64,000 nucleotides of DNA from Actinoallomurus sp963850195 (GTDB taxonomy: Bacteria; Actinomycetota; Actinomycetes; Streptosporangiales; Streptosporangiaceae). Positions 8,848-16,474 of this stretch are shown here, in pieces. The notes beneath the pieces are model-generated. The model did no database searches. It was given only the letters and a program-made list of their open reading frames with translations, and had not been told where the DNA came from. A program made the translations under genes and the position numbers. Every line of letters begins with the position of its first letter. Position 1 is the stretch's first letter. The stretch lies in contig CAWKKD010000006.1 in assembly GCA_963850195.1 (NCBI GenBank), positions 434,001-498,000 of the forward strand. Reading direction: 5' to 3'.

Positions 8848-8863
8848 TTAGAAGACGTTCTAA
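8848..8863. promoter_or_regulatory. Inverted repeat TTAGAA-N4-TTCTAA overlapping a promoter (KstR-like)
   Basis: The 16-bp site has perfect 6-bp arms. It overlaps the -10 region of a plausible promoter: TTGACG at 8826-8831, a 17-nt spacer, then TAGAAG. It matches the mycobacterial KstR consensus TNNAACNNGTTNNA, recalled from memory, except at one position (G for C in the left core). It lies 33 nt before the phosphotransferase start. A TetR-type repressor is likely; its identity is inferred. Confidence 0.5.
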
Positions 8864-8896
8864 TGGCGGCATGCGATCCGCAAGGAGGCGGCGGCC

Positions 8897-9991
8897 ATGT
8901 CGGTTCCCGACCAGCGTGACCACGATCTGACCCAGACCGCTCTGACGCGGTGGCTGACCGGGCGGCTTCCCGACGCCCGGGGTGTCGCCGTCCGCATGGT
9001 CGATAGTCCGAGAACCCATGGCTTCGCCTCGGAGACCCTGCTCTTCGACGCCGATTGGGACGGCCGTACGCAACGCCTCGTCGCGAAGGTCGCCCCCCAT
9101 CGGTTTCAGGTCTTTCCCGACCCGATGCCCTACGCCGACCAGTACCGGCTGCTCACGATCCTCGACAAGACGACCTCGATCCCGGTGCCGCCCGTGCACT
9201 GGTACGAGCCCGACGCCGAGATCCTCGGGGCGCCGTTCTACGTCGTCGGCCGGGTCGACGGCGAGACGCCCGGCGACTTCCCGCCGTACCACCAGGGCGG
9301 CTGGGTCACCAAGGTCTCCGACACGACGCGCGGCCGGATGTGGTGGTCCGGCGTGGAGGTCCTCGCCGACGTGCATCGCCTCGACGCCTCGGCGTTCACC
9401 TTCCTCGACCGGCCCGCGTACGGCAGTACCGGGCTCGAGCAGCGGCTCGGCTACTACGGCCACTACCTGAGGTGGGCCTACGAGGGCCCGCAGCCGACCG
9501 CCGCGATGGCGCTGGAGTGGCTGCGCGAGAACCGGCCCGAGGAGCCCGACGAGCCCGTGCTGCTGTGGGGCGACGCGCGGATCGGCAACATCATCTACCG
9601 CGACGGTGAGGCGCACGCCGTACTGGACTGGGCGACGGCCACGCTCGGCGCGCCCGAAGAGGATCTGGCCTGGTACCTCTACCTGGACCGCCACCACTCG
9701 CAGGGCCTCGGCGTCCCCCGGCTGCCGGGCTTCCCACCGTACGAGCACACCGTACGGTTCTACGAGGCGATGTACGGGCGGCGGATGCGCCACCTCGCCT
9801 ACTACGAGGTGCTCTCGGCCTTCAAGTTCACGGTGATCATGGCGCGGATGGGCCAGGCGTTCATCGACGCGGAGATGCTCGACCCCGACTGCGACTTTCC
9901 GTACAACAACACGGCGTCGCAGCTCCTGGCCAAGCTCCTGCACCTGCCGGCGCCCGGCCCTGCGCCGCACGCACCCTACGGAACGTTCTAA
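8897..9991 (+). CDS. Phosphotransferase family protein (APH/ACAD10-like kinase fold)
   Basis: This 364-residue protein resembles aminoglycoside-phosphotransferase-fold proteins often found with acyl-CoA genes in actinobacteria. The N-lobe has RLVAKVAP (ATP Lys) and GAPFYVVGRVDGE. The Brenner motif reads WGDARIGN (D226, N231), so the usual His of HxDxxxxN is Trp, and it is followed by VLDWATATLG (metal-binding Asp). GTG/ATG alternatives exist, but AAGGAGG before 8897 supports this start. The KstR-like palindrome upstream suggests a role in lipid or sterol catabolism. The phosphoryl acceptor is unknown. Confidence 0.82.
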   Translation: MSVPDQRDHDLTQTALTRWLTGRLPDARGVAVRMVDSPRTHGFASETLLFDADWDGRTQRLVAKVAPHRFQVFPDPMPYADQYRLLTILDKTTSIPVPPVHWYEPDAEILGAPFYVVGRVDGETPGDFPPYHQGGWVTKVSDTTRGRMWWSGVEVLADVHRLDASAFTFLDRPAYGSTGLEQRLGYYGHYLRWAYEGPQPTAAMALEWLRENRPEEPDEPVLLWGDARIGNIIYRDGEAHAVLDWATATLGAPEEDLAWYLYLDRHHSQGLGVPRLPGFPPYEHTVRFYEAMYGRRMRHLAYYEVLSAFKFTVIMARMGQAFIDAEMLDPDCDFPYNNTASQLLAKLLHLPAPGPAPHAPYGTF

Positions 9992-9994
9992 GAA

Positions 9995-10033
9995 CGCCGA
10001 TGGCCCCGGGCACAAGGTCCGGGGCCATCGGCG
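9995..10033 (+). terminator. Strong hairpin terminator
   Basis: A perfect 15-bp stem (CGCCGATGGCCCCGG with its complement) closes a 9-nt loop 3 nt after the phosphotransferase stop. There is no U-tract, as is common in actinomycetes. It lies between convergent genes and may serve both. Confidence 0.8.
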
Positions 10034-10043
10034 ATGCCATGGG

Positions 10044-10337
10044 CTAGCCCGCCTTCTCGGCGAGCCGGAACGTCACGTCCCCCTGCTCGTCGACACTGGC
10101 GTCCAGCGTCATCTCGTCGAGAATCGATGCGGCGTCCGGCTCCAGGTAGACCCGGGCGCCCTGCTCCTCGACGACCGCGTCGCCGGTCTGCGGCCCCTCG
10201 GCGACGGCGAGAGCGAGCGTGCCCGCCTCGTCCGGCTGCGTCTGGGTCGCGATCCGGAGCCCGGTCTGCGGTGAAAGCTCGGGCTGGCTTGTGACGGTAC
10301 GGATCACCTGAACCGCCGAGTCGGTCAGCGTGAGCAC
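10044..10337 (-). CDS. HesB/IscA-like protein without cysteines
   Basis: The 97-residue product opens VLTLTDSAVQVIRT and has the A-type (HesB/IscA) fold pattern, including ARVYLEPDAASILDEMTLDA. It contains no cysteine at all, so it lacks the three Cys used by IscA/ErpA to bind iron or Fe-S clusters. GTG at 10337 is preferred because GGAG lies 9 nt upstream; the frame extends further without a good start. Such Cys-less relatives are widespread in actinobacteria and of unknown role. It appears to be a single gene. Confidence 0.7.
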   Translation of the reverse strand: MLTLTDSAVQVIRTVTSQPELSPQTGLRIATQTQPDEAGTLALAVAEGPQTGDAVVEEQGARVYLEPDAASILDEMTLDASVDEQGDVTFRLAEKAG

Positions 10338-10514
10338 TGTCAACAGCTCCTTCAAGTCGATTCCAGGGTCGTACGGGTCACGGACCCGCGCTGGGGCCTG
10401 CCATGCCCCTGTTATGGCCCTACAAACATCATCGATCAATCCGATCCGAATGGGGCCCAGGGGTGTCCGGTGGGTCTTGGCCGCGCAGCAGGCTGAAGAC
10501 CCATCGGACGCCCC

Positions 10515-11465
10515 CTACGCACGGGGAGCCAGCGCGCGTACCGCCTCGGTGACCGAGAGATCCCGCGCTGGGAGTATCCCGAGAACCGGTGTGTCCAGGC
10601 CGTTCTCGACGTACTCACTCACGCGTTCGCGGCAGGCCTCCGGCGAGCCGTGCACGAGCAGCTCGTCGATCACGTCGTCCGGTACGGCGTCCAGCGCGGC
10701 CTTGCGGTCGCCGGCCGCCCACGCCTCGTTCATCGCGGCGAGCCGCTCGCCACGGCCCAGCCACTCGTGGAAGGCCGCGTAGACCGGCACGGTCAGGTAC
10801 GCCGCGATCATCCAGCGTCCGAGGGCACGCGCCTCCTCGGGGTCGGTGGTCGGGCAGACGAAGATCCGCGCGATCAGTTCCTTCTCGGTGCCGAACGCCT
10901 CGCGCACCGTACGGACGTCCTGCGGGGCGAGCCAGTTGGTGATCGCGCCGTCGGCCTCTCGCGCGGCGAGGCGCAGCATGCCCGGCCGGAGGGCGGCGAG
11001 CACGATCGGCGGCGGCGTGTCCGGCGGGTTGTCGAGCCGGAACCCCTTCACGCCGAGGGCCTCGTCGCTGACCTTCTCGCCGGCCAGCGCGCGGCGCAGG
11101 AAGCGCAGCGTGTCGCGGACCCGCTGGTACGGCTCGGTGAACGGGATGGCGTTCCAGCGCTCGACGATCGCCGGCGAGGACGTGCCGATGCCCAGCACGA
11201 ACCGGCCCGGCGCGAGGCCTGCGATCGTGGCGGCCTGCTGCGCGAGCAGGCCGGGGCCACGCGTGTAGACCGGGACGATGGCGGGCCCGAGCCGCACCCC
11301 GGAGTCCCACTGTGAGGCGAGCGCGAGTGGCGTGAACGCGTCGGTGCCGTTGGTCTCGGCGGACCAGACGTCGGTGTATCCGAGGTCGCCGAGCCCCTCG
11401 ACGACCTCACGGTGCCGCGCGAGCGGCACCCCGGTCAGCGGGATCGTGAGTCCCCATCGGGTCAT
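10515..11465 (-). CDS. LLM-class F420-dependent oxidoreductase
   Basis: The 316-residue product has the luciferase-like TIM-barrel pattern: GLTIPLTGVPLARHREVVEG, GYTDVWSAET, RLGPAIVPVYTRGP, GRFVLGIGTSSPAIVERWN and a C-terminal segment VHGSPEACRERV. Actinobacterial members use coenzyme F420 in hydride-transfer reactions. It is 10 nt downstream of an SDR gene on the same strand, so the two probably form a redox pair acting on one substrate. The substrate is not evident. Confidence 0.87.
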   Translation of the reverse strand: MTRWGLTIPLTGVPLARHREVVEGLGDLGYTDVWSAETNGTDAFTPLALASQWDSGVRLGPAIVPVYTRGPGLLAQQAATIAGLAPGRFVLGIGTSSPAIVERWNAIPFTEPYQRVRDTLRFLRRALAGEKVSDEALGVKGFRLDNPPDTPPPIVLAALRPGMLRLAAREADGAITNWLAPQDVRTVREAFGTEKELIARIFVCPTTDPEEARALGRWMIAAYLTVPVYAAFHEWLGRGERLAAMNEAWAAGDRKAALDAVPDDVIDELLVHGSPEACRERVSEYVENGLDTPVLGILPARDLSVTEAVRALAPRA

Positions 11466-11475
11466 GTGAGCCTCC

Positions 11476-12249
11476 TCAGGCGATGCTCGGACGGATGGTG
11501 GCTCCGCCGTCGACGACCACGGTCTGGCCGGTCAGCCAGCTCGACGCGTCACTCGCCAGGAAGACCACGGACCTGGCGATGTCCTCGGGTTCGCCGATCC
11601 GGCCGAGCGGCATGAACTCGGAGATGGCCTTCTCGTTCTCCTCCCACAGCGCCTTGGCGAGGTGGGTACGGACCAGGCCCGGCGCGACGCCGTTGACGCG
11701 TACGGAGGGCGCCAGCTCCATGGCGAACTGCCGGGTGAGGTGGATGACGGCGGCCTTCGTGGCGTTGTAGTAGCCGATGCCGTGCTCGGTCACCATGCCG
11801 CCGACCGACGCGATGTTGATGATCGCCCCGCCGCGCGCGGCCATCGACAGCTTCCAGGCGAGCTGGGTCCACAGCACGATGGCGAACTGGTTGACCTCGA
11901 CGGTCTTGTTCGCCCGCGCGGCGTCCAGGTCGACCAGGGGGCCGAAGTACGGGCTCGTGGCGGCGTTGTTGACCAGCACGTCGACACCGCCGAACTCCGC
12001 GACGGCGGCCTCGACGCAGGCGCGGGCCGCGTCCTCGTCCGCGACGTGCGCGGCCTTGGGCAGCACGCCGACGCCCGGGTGCGCCTCGCGGATCTCCTTC
12101 GCGACCTCGTCGAGGGCGTCCTGCTTACGGGAGGACAGGACCACGTTGCAGCCCTGCGCGGCGAGCGCCACCGCGGTCGCCTTGCCGATCCCGCGCGACG
12201 CCCCGGTGATGAGAGCGGTCCTGCCGGCCAAGCCGGTCTCGAGTCCCAT
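11476..12249 (-). CDS. SDR-family oxidoreductase
   Basis: From ATG at 12249, preceded by AAAGG, the product has 257 residues. It has the classical TGASRGIG, VNNAATSP, NIASVGG and YYNATK motifs and the C-terminal SWLTGQTVVVDGGA. It forms a two-gene unit with the LLM oxidoreductase and is divergent from another SDR gene; the 66-nt gap holds a palindrome. Fatty-acid, sterol or secondary-alcohol substrates are all possible. Confidence 0.88.
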   Translation of the reverse strand: MGLETGLAGRTALITGASRGIGKATAVALAAQGCNVVLSSRKQDALDEVAKEIREAHPGVGVLPKAAHVADEDAARACVEAAVAEFGGVDVLVNNAATSPYFGPLVDLDAARANKTVEVNQFAIVLWTQLAWKLSMAARGGAIINIASVGGMVTEHGIGYYNATKAAVIHLTRQFAMELAPSVRVNGVAPGLVRTHLAKALWEENEKAISEFMPLGRIGEPEDIARSVVFLASDASSWLTGQTVVVDGGATIRPSIA

Positions 12250-12271
12250 GCTCACGCCTTTCATTTCTGAT

Positions 12272-12284
12272 ACCCGAATCGGGT
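12272..12284. promoter_or_regulatory. Palindrome between divergent SDR genes
   Basis: ACCCGAATCGGGT is a perfect 6+1+6 inverted repeat centred in the 66-nt divergent region. It probably binds a dimeric repressor that controls both SDR genes. I do not recognise the regulator family. Confidence 0.4.
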
Positions 12285-12315
12285 TCAGCTTAGTGACAGA
12301 TGTTACGTTCCTGCC

Positions 12316-13098
12316 ATGCAGGTGACTGGGAAGAACATCGTGATCACCGGAGCGGCCAGCGGGATCGGCGCCGCACTGGCCCAGAGGTTCGCCACCGAGG
12401 GTGCCGCGGGCATCTGCCTCGCCGACCTGGACGGCGACGCCGCGGCCAGGGTCGCGGCCGGGCTGGACTGTCCCACGGTCGTCACGCGTACCGACGTCGG
12501 CGACGAGGCGCAGGTCGTCGAGATGCTCGAGGCGGCGATCTCCGAACTCGGCCCCATCGGCCTGATGTGCTCCAACGCCGGCATCGGCACGGGCGCCGGG
12601 CTCGAGGCCACGCCCGAGCAGTGGGCGGCCACGTGGGCGGTCAACGTCCAGGCGCACGTGTACGCCGCGCGGGCCGTGCTGCCCGGCATGCTCGAGCGCG
12701 GCGAGGGTTATCTGCTGAACACCTGCTCGGCGGCCGGGCTGCTCACCCAGCCGGGCGACGCCCCGTACGCGGTGACCAAGCACGCCGCGGTGGCGTTCGC
12801 GGAGTGGCTGGCGCTGACCTACGGCGACCAGGGCATCAAGGTCAGCGCGCTGTGCCCGCAGGGCGTGCGCACTCCCCTGCTCACCGAGGGCATGGAGGGC
12901 CTGGCCGGCAAGGCCGTCGCGGCGGCCGGCACGCTCATCGAACCCGAAGAATGCGCCGACGCGGTCGTCGCCGGGCTGGCGGAGGAGCGCTTCCTGATCC
13001 TCCCTCACCCCGAGGTCGCCAAGCACGTACGCCGGAAGGCCGACGACCCCGACCGCTGGCTCTCGGGCCTGCGCAGGCTGCTGTCCGGCGTCCACTAG
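12316..13098 (+). CDS. SDR-family oxidoreductase
   Basis: The 260-residue protein has TGAASGIG near the N-terminus, CSNAGIG, NTCSAAG and YAVTKHA, all in register for a classical SDR. Its C-terminus (AEERFLILPHPEVAKHVRRK) is longer than in the divergent SDR. There is no Shine-Dalgarno sequence; TACGTT at 12304-12309 ends 6 nt before the ATG, so the mRNA may be leaderless. It is followed after 32 nt by the phosphotriesterase-family gene, probably co-transcribed. Confidence 0.88.
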   Translation: MQVTGKNIVITGAASGIGAALAQRFATEGAAGICLADLDGDAAARVAAGLDCPTVVTRTDVGDEAQVVEMLEAAISELGPIGLMCSNAGIGTGAGLEATPEQWAATWAVNVQAHVYAARAVLPGMLERGEGYLLNTCSAAGLLTQPGDAPYAVTKHAAVAFAEWLALTYGDQGIKVSALCPQGVRTPLLTEGMEGLAGKAVAAAGTLIEPEECADAVVAGLAEERFLILPHPEVAKHVRRKADDPDRWLSGLRRLLSGVH

Positions 13099-13130
13099 CA
13101 CCTCGTTCCGTCACTCCCCGGAGGTCCTCC

Positions 13131-14111
13131 ATGGCCATGGTCGAGACCGTTCGCGGGGCCGTCGACGTCAGCCGGCTCGGCCCCACCCTGATGCACGAGC
13201 ACGTGTTCTTCATGAACACCGAATATCTCCAGAACTACGGCGACCGCTGGTGGGACGAGGAGAAGCGGGTCGCCGACGCGGTCGAGAGGCTGAGGTCGGT
13301 CGCGGCCCGAGGCGTACGGACCTTCGTCGACCCGACGGTCTGGGGCGGCGGGCGCTACATCCCCCGCATCCAGCGGATCAACGAGCAGGTCCCGGAGCTG
13401 AACATCGTCGTCGCCTCCGGCTACTACCACTACACCGATGCCCCGATGCCGTTCGTGAACCGCGGGCCCGGGCTGACCTTCGACCAGAACCCCGACCCGC
13501 TCGCCCTGGAGTTCGTCCGCGACCTCACCGAGGGCATCGCCGACACCGGGGTCAAGGCGGCGTTCCTCAAGTGCGCGGTCGAGCATCCGGACCCGTCCCC
13601 GGGCGTCGAGCGGGTCCTACGCGCGGTCGCGTACGCGCACCGGGAGACCGGCGCGCCGATCACGGTGCACACCAACGCCGCCGAGCAGACCGGCCGCCGG
13701 GTGCTCGAGGTGCTCCGGGCCGAGAACGTCGACCTCACCAAGGTGGTCGTGGGCCACAGCGGTGACTCCGGCGACCTGGACTACCTGACGTGGCTGGCCG
13801 ACGCCGGGGCGATCCTCGGCATGGACCGGTTCGGCCTCGACCTGTTCCGTACGACGCCGGAGCGGGTCGAGACGATCGCCGCGCTGTGCGAGCGCGGTTA
13901 CACCGACCGCATGGTGCTCAGCCACGACGCCATGTGCTGGATCGACTGGTTCGGCGACGACTACGACACACTGCGGCCGCAGGCCATGCCGAACTGGCAT
14001 TACGAGCACATCCACGACGACGTGCTGCCCGCGCTGCGCGAGGCGGGCGTGTCGGAGGCCGATCTCGACACGATGCTGGTGGACAACCCGCGGCGCTACT
14101 TCACCGGCTGA
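13131..14111 (+). CDS. Phosphotriesterase/lactonase-family metal hydrolase
   Basis: This 326-residue protein has the binuclear metal site of the phosphotriesterase family: TLMHEHVFF (HxH), FLKCAVEHP (the carbamylated-type Lys), ITVHTNA, VVGHSGD and VLSHDAM (Asp). GGAGGT 5 nt before 13131 selects the start; a second ATG follows at 13137. Most natural members are lactonases or esterases rather than organophosphate hydrolases. Its last 16 nt overlap the convergent LysR gene. Coupling to the preceding SDR suggests a lactone intermediate, which is inference. Confidence 0.87.
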   Translation: MAMVETVRGAVDVSRLGPTLMHEHVFFMNTEYLQNYGDRWWDEEKRVADAVERLRSVAARGVRTFVDPTVWGGGRYIPRIQRINEQVPELNIVVASGYYHYTDAPMPFVNRGPGLTFDQNPDPLALEFVRDLTEGIADTGVKAAFLKCAVEHPDPSPGVERVLRAVAYAHRETGAPITVHTNAAEQTGRRVLEVLRAENVDLTKVVVGHSGDSGDLDYLTWLADAGAILGMDRFGLDLFRTTPERVETIAALCERGYTDRMVLSHDAMCWIDWFGDDYDTLRPQAMPNWHYEHIHDDVLPALREAGVSEADLDTMLVDNPRRYFTG

Positions 14112-14965
14112 GCCCGGCCGACCACGAACCTCCGGAAGTCCTCCACGACGGGCGGGCGCGCACGCTCGGCCACCCACACGAGGCCGAGCGTGCGCCGCGC
14201 CCCGGCGATCGCCACCTCGGTCACGCCCGGGACGCGCTCGCCCGGCGGCACGACCGCGATGCCGAGGCCCGCGGCGACCAGGCCGCGTAGCGTCGCGACC
14301 TCCTCGCCCTCGAACGCGATCTCCGGCTGGATGCCCTCGTCGCGGAACATCTCCTCGGTGATGGTCCGCAGGCCGTACCCGTGCCGCATCACGATGAACG
14401 TCTCGCCCGCCGCGTCGGCGAGGCGCACCTCCGCGCGCCCGGCGAGGCGGTGGCCAGCCGGCACCGCGAGGTACAGGTCCTCGGTCGTGAGCGGGTGCCA
14501 CGCGAGCCCGTCGCCGGGCCTCGGGCTCGTGATCGCCATGTCCGCGCGGCCCTCCGCGACGTCGCGGAGGATGTGCTCGGCGCTGCCCTCGGTGAGCCGG
14601 AACCGTACGCGCGGGTGCCGCCGCCGGTAGTCGCGGAGCAGCTCCGGCACGTACACGGGGCCCTGCGTGTGCAGGAAGGCCAGCCCGATCTCGCCCTGTT
14701 CGGGGTCGGCGGCCTGGGCGAGCGCGCGGCGGCCCGCGTCCTCGGCGGCGATCAGGCGCTCGGCGTGCGCGCGGAAGATCTCGCCGTACCGGCTGAGCCG
14801 CAGCGTGCGCCCCTCGCGGTCGAAGAGCGGCACGCCCAGCTCGTGCTCGAGCCGCGCGATGGCGCGCGACAGGCCGGGCTGGGAGATCCGCAGCTCCGCC
14901 GAGGCCCGCGTGACGTGGCCGAGCCGCGCGACCGCGAGGAACCACCGCACCGTGACGAGATCCAT
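14096..14965 (-). CDS. LysR-family transcriptional regulator
   Basis: The 289-residue product begins MDLVTVRWFLAVARLG and has the LysR winged helix (ASAELRISQPGLSRAIARLE at about 20-39) and a periplasmic-binding-like effector domain. A longer open frame to 15076 is rejected because the family N-terminus sits exactly at the ATG at 14965. The start codon lies inside a palindrome. It is divergent from the MFS exporter gene and probably controls it. Confidence 0.9.
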   Translation of the reverse strand: MDLVTVRWFLAVARLGHVTRASAELRISQPGLSRAIARLEHELGVPLFDREGRTLRLSRYGEIFRAHAERLIAAEDAGRRALAQAADPEQGEIGLAFLHTQGPVYVPELLRDYRRRHPRVRFRLTEGSAEHILRDVAEGRADMAITSPRPGDGLAWHPLTTEDLYLAVPAGHRLAGRAEVRLADAAGETFIVMRHGYGLRTITEEMFRDEGIQPEIAFEGEEVATLRGLVAAGLGIAVVPPGERVPGVTEVAIAGARRTLGLVWVAERARPPVVEDFRRFVVGRAQPVK

Positions 14966-14978
14966 GCTTATCAAGCAT
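14964..14978. promoter_or_regulatory. LysR-type palindrome covering the lysR start codon
   Basis: ATGCTTATCAAGCAT is a perfect 6+3+6 inverted repeat of the T-N11-A type bound by LysR proteins. It overlaps the lysR ATG (14963-14965), so binding would block lysR expression. The MFS gene starts 60 nt downstream on the other strand. Confidence 0.55.
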
Positions 14979-15037
14979 AGTTTCGAGGAGAACTTTTCAT
15001 TGGACGCATCAGTACGGCCGGGCGCAGGCTGGAGGAC

Positions 15038-16240
15038 GTGCTCCTTGACCCCGCCCTCGCCCCCGATACCCGCCACCGGCGCGGCTCCCGTGGCCTGCGA
15101 CGCGTCAACCTGGCGCTGTTCGCGGCCGGGCTGACGACGTTCATGTCGCTCTACTGCACGCAGGCCCTGCTGCCGGGCCTCTCGGAGGTCTTCGGCGTCT
15201 CCCCGGCGACGTCCAGCCTGCTCGTGTCGCTCACCACGGGCACGCTGGCCCTGGCCGTCATCCCGGTCAGCTCGCTGTCCGAGCGCTTCGGCCGTACGCG
15301 CGTCATGCTGGTCTCGTCGCTGGCCGCCGCGGGGCTCGGCCTCCTCATGCCGCTCAGCCCGTCATTTCCGGCCCTCGCCGCCGTACGGGCCGTACAGGGG
15401 GTCGCCCTGGCCGGTGTGCCCGCCGTCGCGATGGCCTACCTCGCCGACGAGGTGCACCCCGAGGCCCTGGGCGGCGCGATGGGCCGCTACATCGCCGGGA
15501 ACACCGTCGGCGGGCTGCTCGGGCGGCTCGTCCCCGGCCTGCTGACCGACGTGGCCGGCTGGCGCTGGGCGCTCGGCGCCACCGCGCTCCTCGCGCTGCT
15601 GATCACCCTGGGGTTCTGGGCCCTGCTGCCGCGCTCGCGGTTCTTCCGCCGGTCGCGGCCGGGCGCGCGTGCGCTGCGCGGCCACCTCGCCGACGGCGGC
15701 ATGCGGCGCCTCTACCTGGTCGGGCTCGTCTTGATGGCGGCGTTCGTGACGGTCTACAACTACCTCGGCTACCGCCTCATCGCGGCGCCGTTCGGGCTGC
15801 CGCAGTCGCTCGCCTCGCTGGTCTTCCTGATGTACCTCGCCGGCACCGTCAGCTCACCGGCCGCCGGATCCCTCGCCGACCGCGTCGGGCGCCGGCCCGT
15901 CCTCGTCGGCGGCTGCCTCGTCACCGCCGCCGGGCTGCTGCTCACCCTGCCCGGCTCGCTGCCGGTCGTCGGCGTGGGCCTGCTGGTCATGACGGCCGGG
16001 TTCTTCGCCGCACACTCGGTGGCGAGCAGCTGGGTCGGGCGGCGCGCGGTCGCCGGCCGCGCACAGGCGTCCGGCATGTACTTGTTCTGCTACTACCTGG
16101 GCAGCAGCCTCGGAGGATCGGCGGGCGGCCTGGCGTACGAGCACGGCCGGTGGCCCGCCACGATCACGTACACCTTGGTCCTGGTCGCCGTCGCCCTCGC
16201 CGCTGCGCTCGGCGTACGGGCCCGCGGCCACGCATCGTGA
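15038..16240 (+). CDS. MFS transporter (drug/arabinose exporter type)
   Basis: The 400-residue protein has about 12 hydrophobic segments and the MFS loop SERFGRTRVMLVSS (motif A) with a second-half copy LADRVGRRPVLVGG. It resembles YnfM/CynX-like exporters with TQALLPGLSEVFGVSP after the first helix. The start is uncertain: GTG at 15038 has GGAGG only 2 nt away, whereas GAGGAG near 14984 would suit a start about 39 nt further upstream at a rare ATT. It is probably activated by the divergent LysR. Confidence 0.87.
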   Translation: MLLDPALAPDTRHRRGSRGLRRVNLALFAAGLTTFMSLYCTQALLPGLSEVFGVSPATSSLLVSLTTGTLALAVIPVSSLSERFGRTRVMLVSSLAAAGLGLLMPLSPSFPALAAVRAVQGVALAGVPAVAMAYLADEVHPEALGGAMGRYIAGNTVGGLLGRLVPGLLTDVAGWRWALGATALLALLITLGFWALLPRSRFFRRSRPGARALRGHLADGGMRRLYLVGLVLMAAFVTVYNYLGYRLIAAPFGLPQSLASLVFLMYLAGTVSSPAAGSLADRVGRRPVLVGGCLVTAAGLLLTLPGSLPVVGVGLLVMTAGFFAAHSVASSWVGRRAVAGRAQASGMYLFCYYLGSSLGGSAGGLAYEHGRWPATITYTLVLVAVALAAALGVRARGHAS

Positions 16241-16250
16241 CGTACGTCAC
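16237..16250. promoter_or_regulatory. Crp/GlxR-type palindrome
   Basis: GTGACGTACGTCAC is a perfect 14-bp palindrome with the GTGA-N6-TCAC core of Crp-family sites. It overlaps the MFS stop codon and lies 225 nt before the MCE gene. Whether a cAMP-responsive regulator binds here is unknown. Confidence 0.45.
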
Positions 16251-16330
16251 TCTTCGCCAGTAAGACCGCACTGACCTGCACGAATGCCGGAACGCACCCC
16301 GAGGTGCCGGTGACCACCCACGATCCGTCC

Positions 16331-16360
16331 TTGTCGTGCGAAAATACGCGTCAGTAGGGT
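16331..16360 (+). promoter_or_regulatory. Candidate promoter for the MCE gene
   Basis: TTGTCG, an 18-nt spacer and TAGGGT form a plausible sigma-A-type promoter in the 234-nt gap between the MFS and MCE genes. The implied leader is about 105 nt. Apart from the Crp-like palindrome I see nothing else in this gap. Confidence 0.35.
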
Positions 16361-16474
16361 GCTCAAACGCGATAAGGGCCCATAATGTGCCCGCGGCGTG
16401 AACCTCACGGCGCTGGTGCGAAGCCCTCGGCGCGTCGCACATCCCCCAAAATCTGACGCGAGGTAACCCCACTG

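Noticed and set aside
9985..9999. GAACGTTCTAAGAAC, which looks like part of a KstR or TetR site
   Set aside because: It spans the stop codon of the phosphotransferase and runs into the terminator stem; no promoter is near.
14096..14111. Overlap of convergent genes (also 31163-31176)
   Set aside because: Overlaps of 14-16 nt between convergent genes are common in compact actinobacterial genomes.
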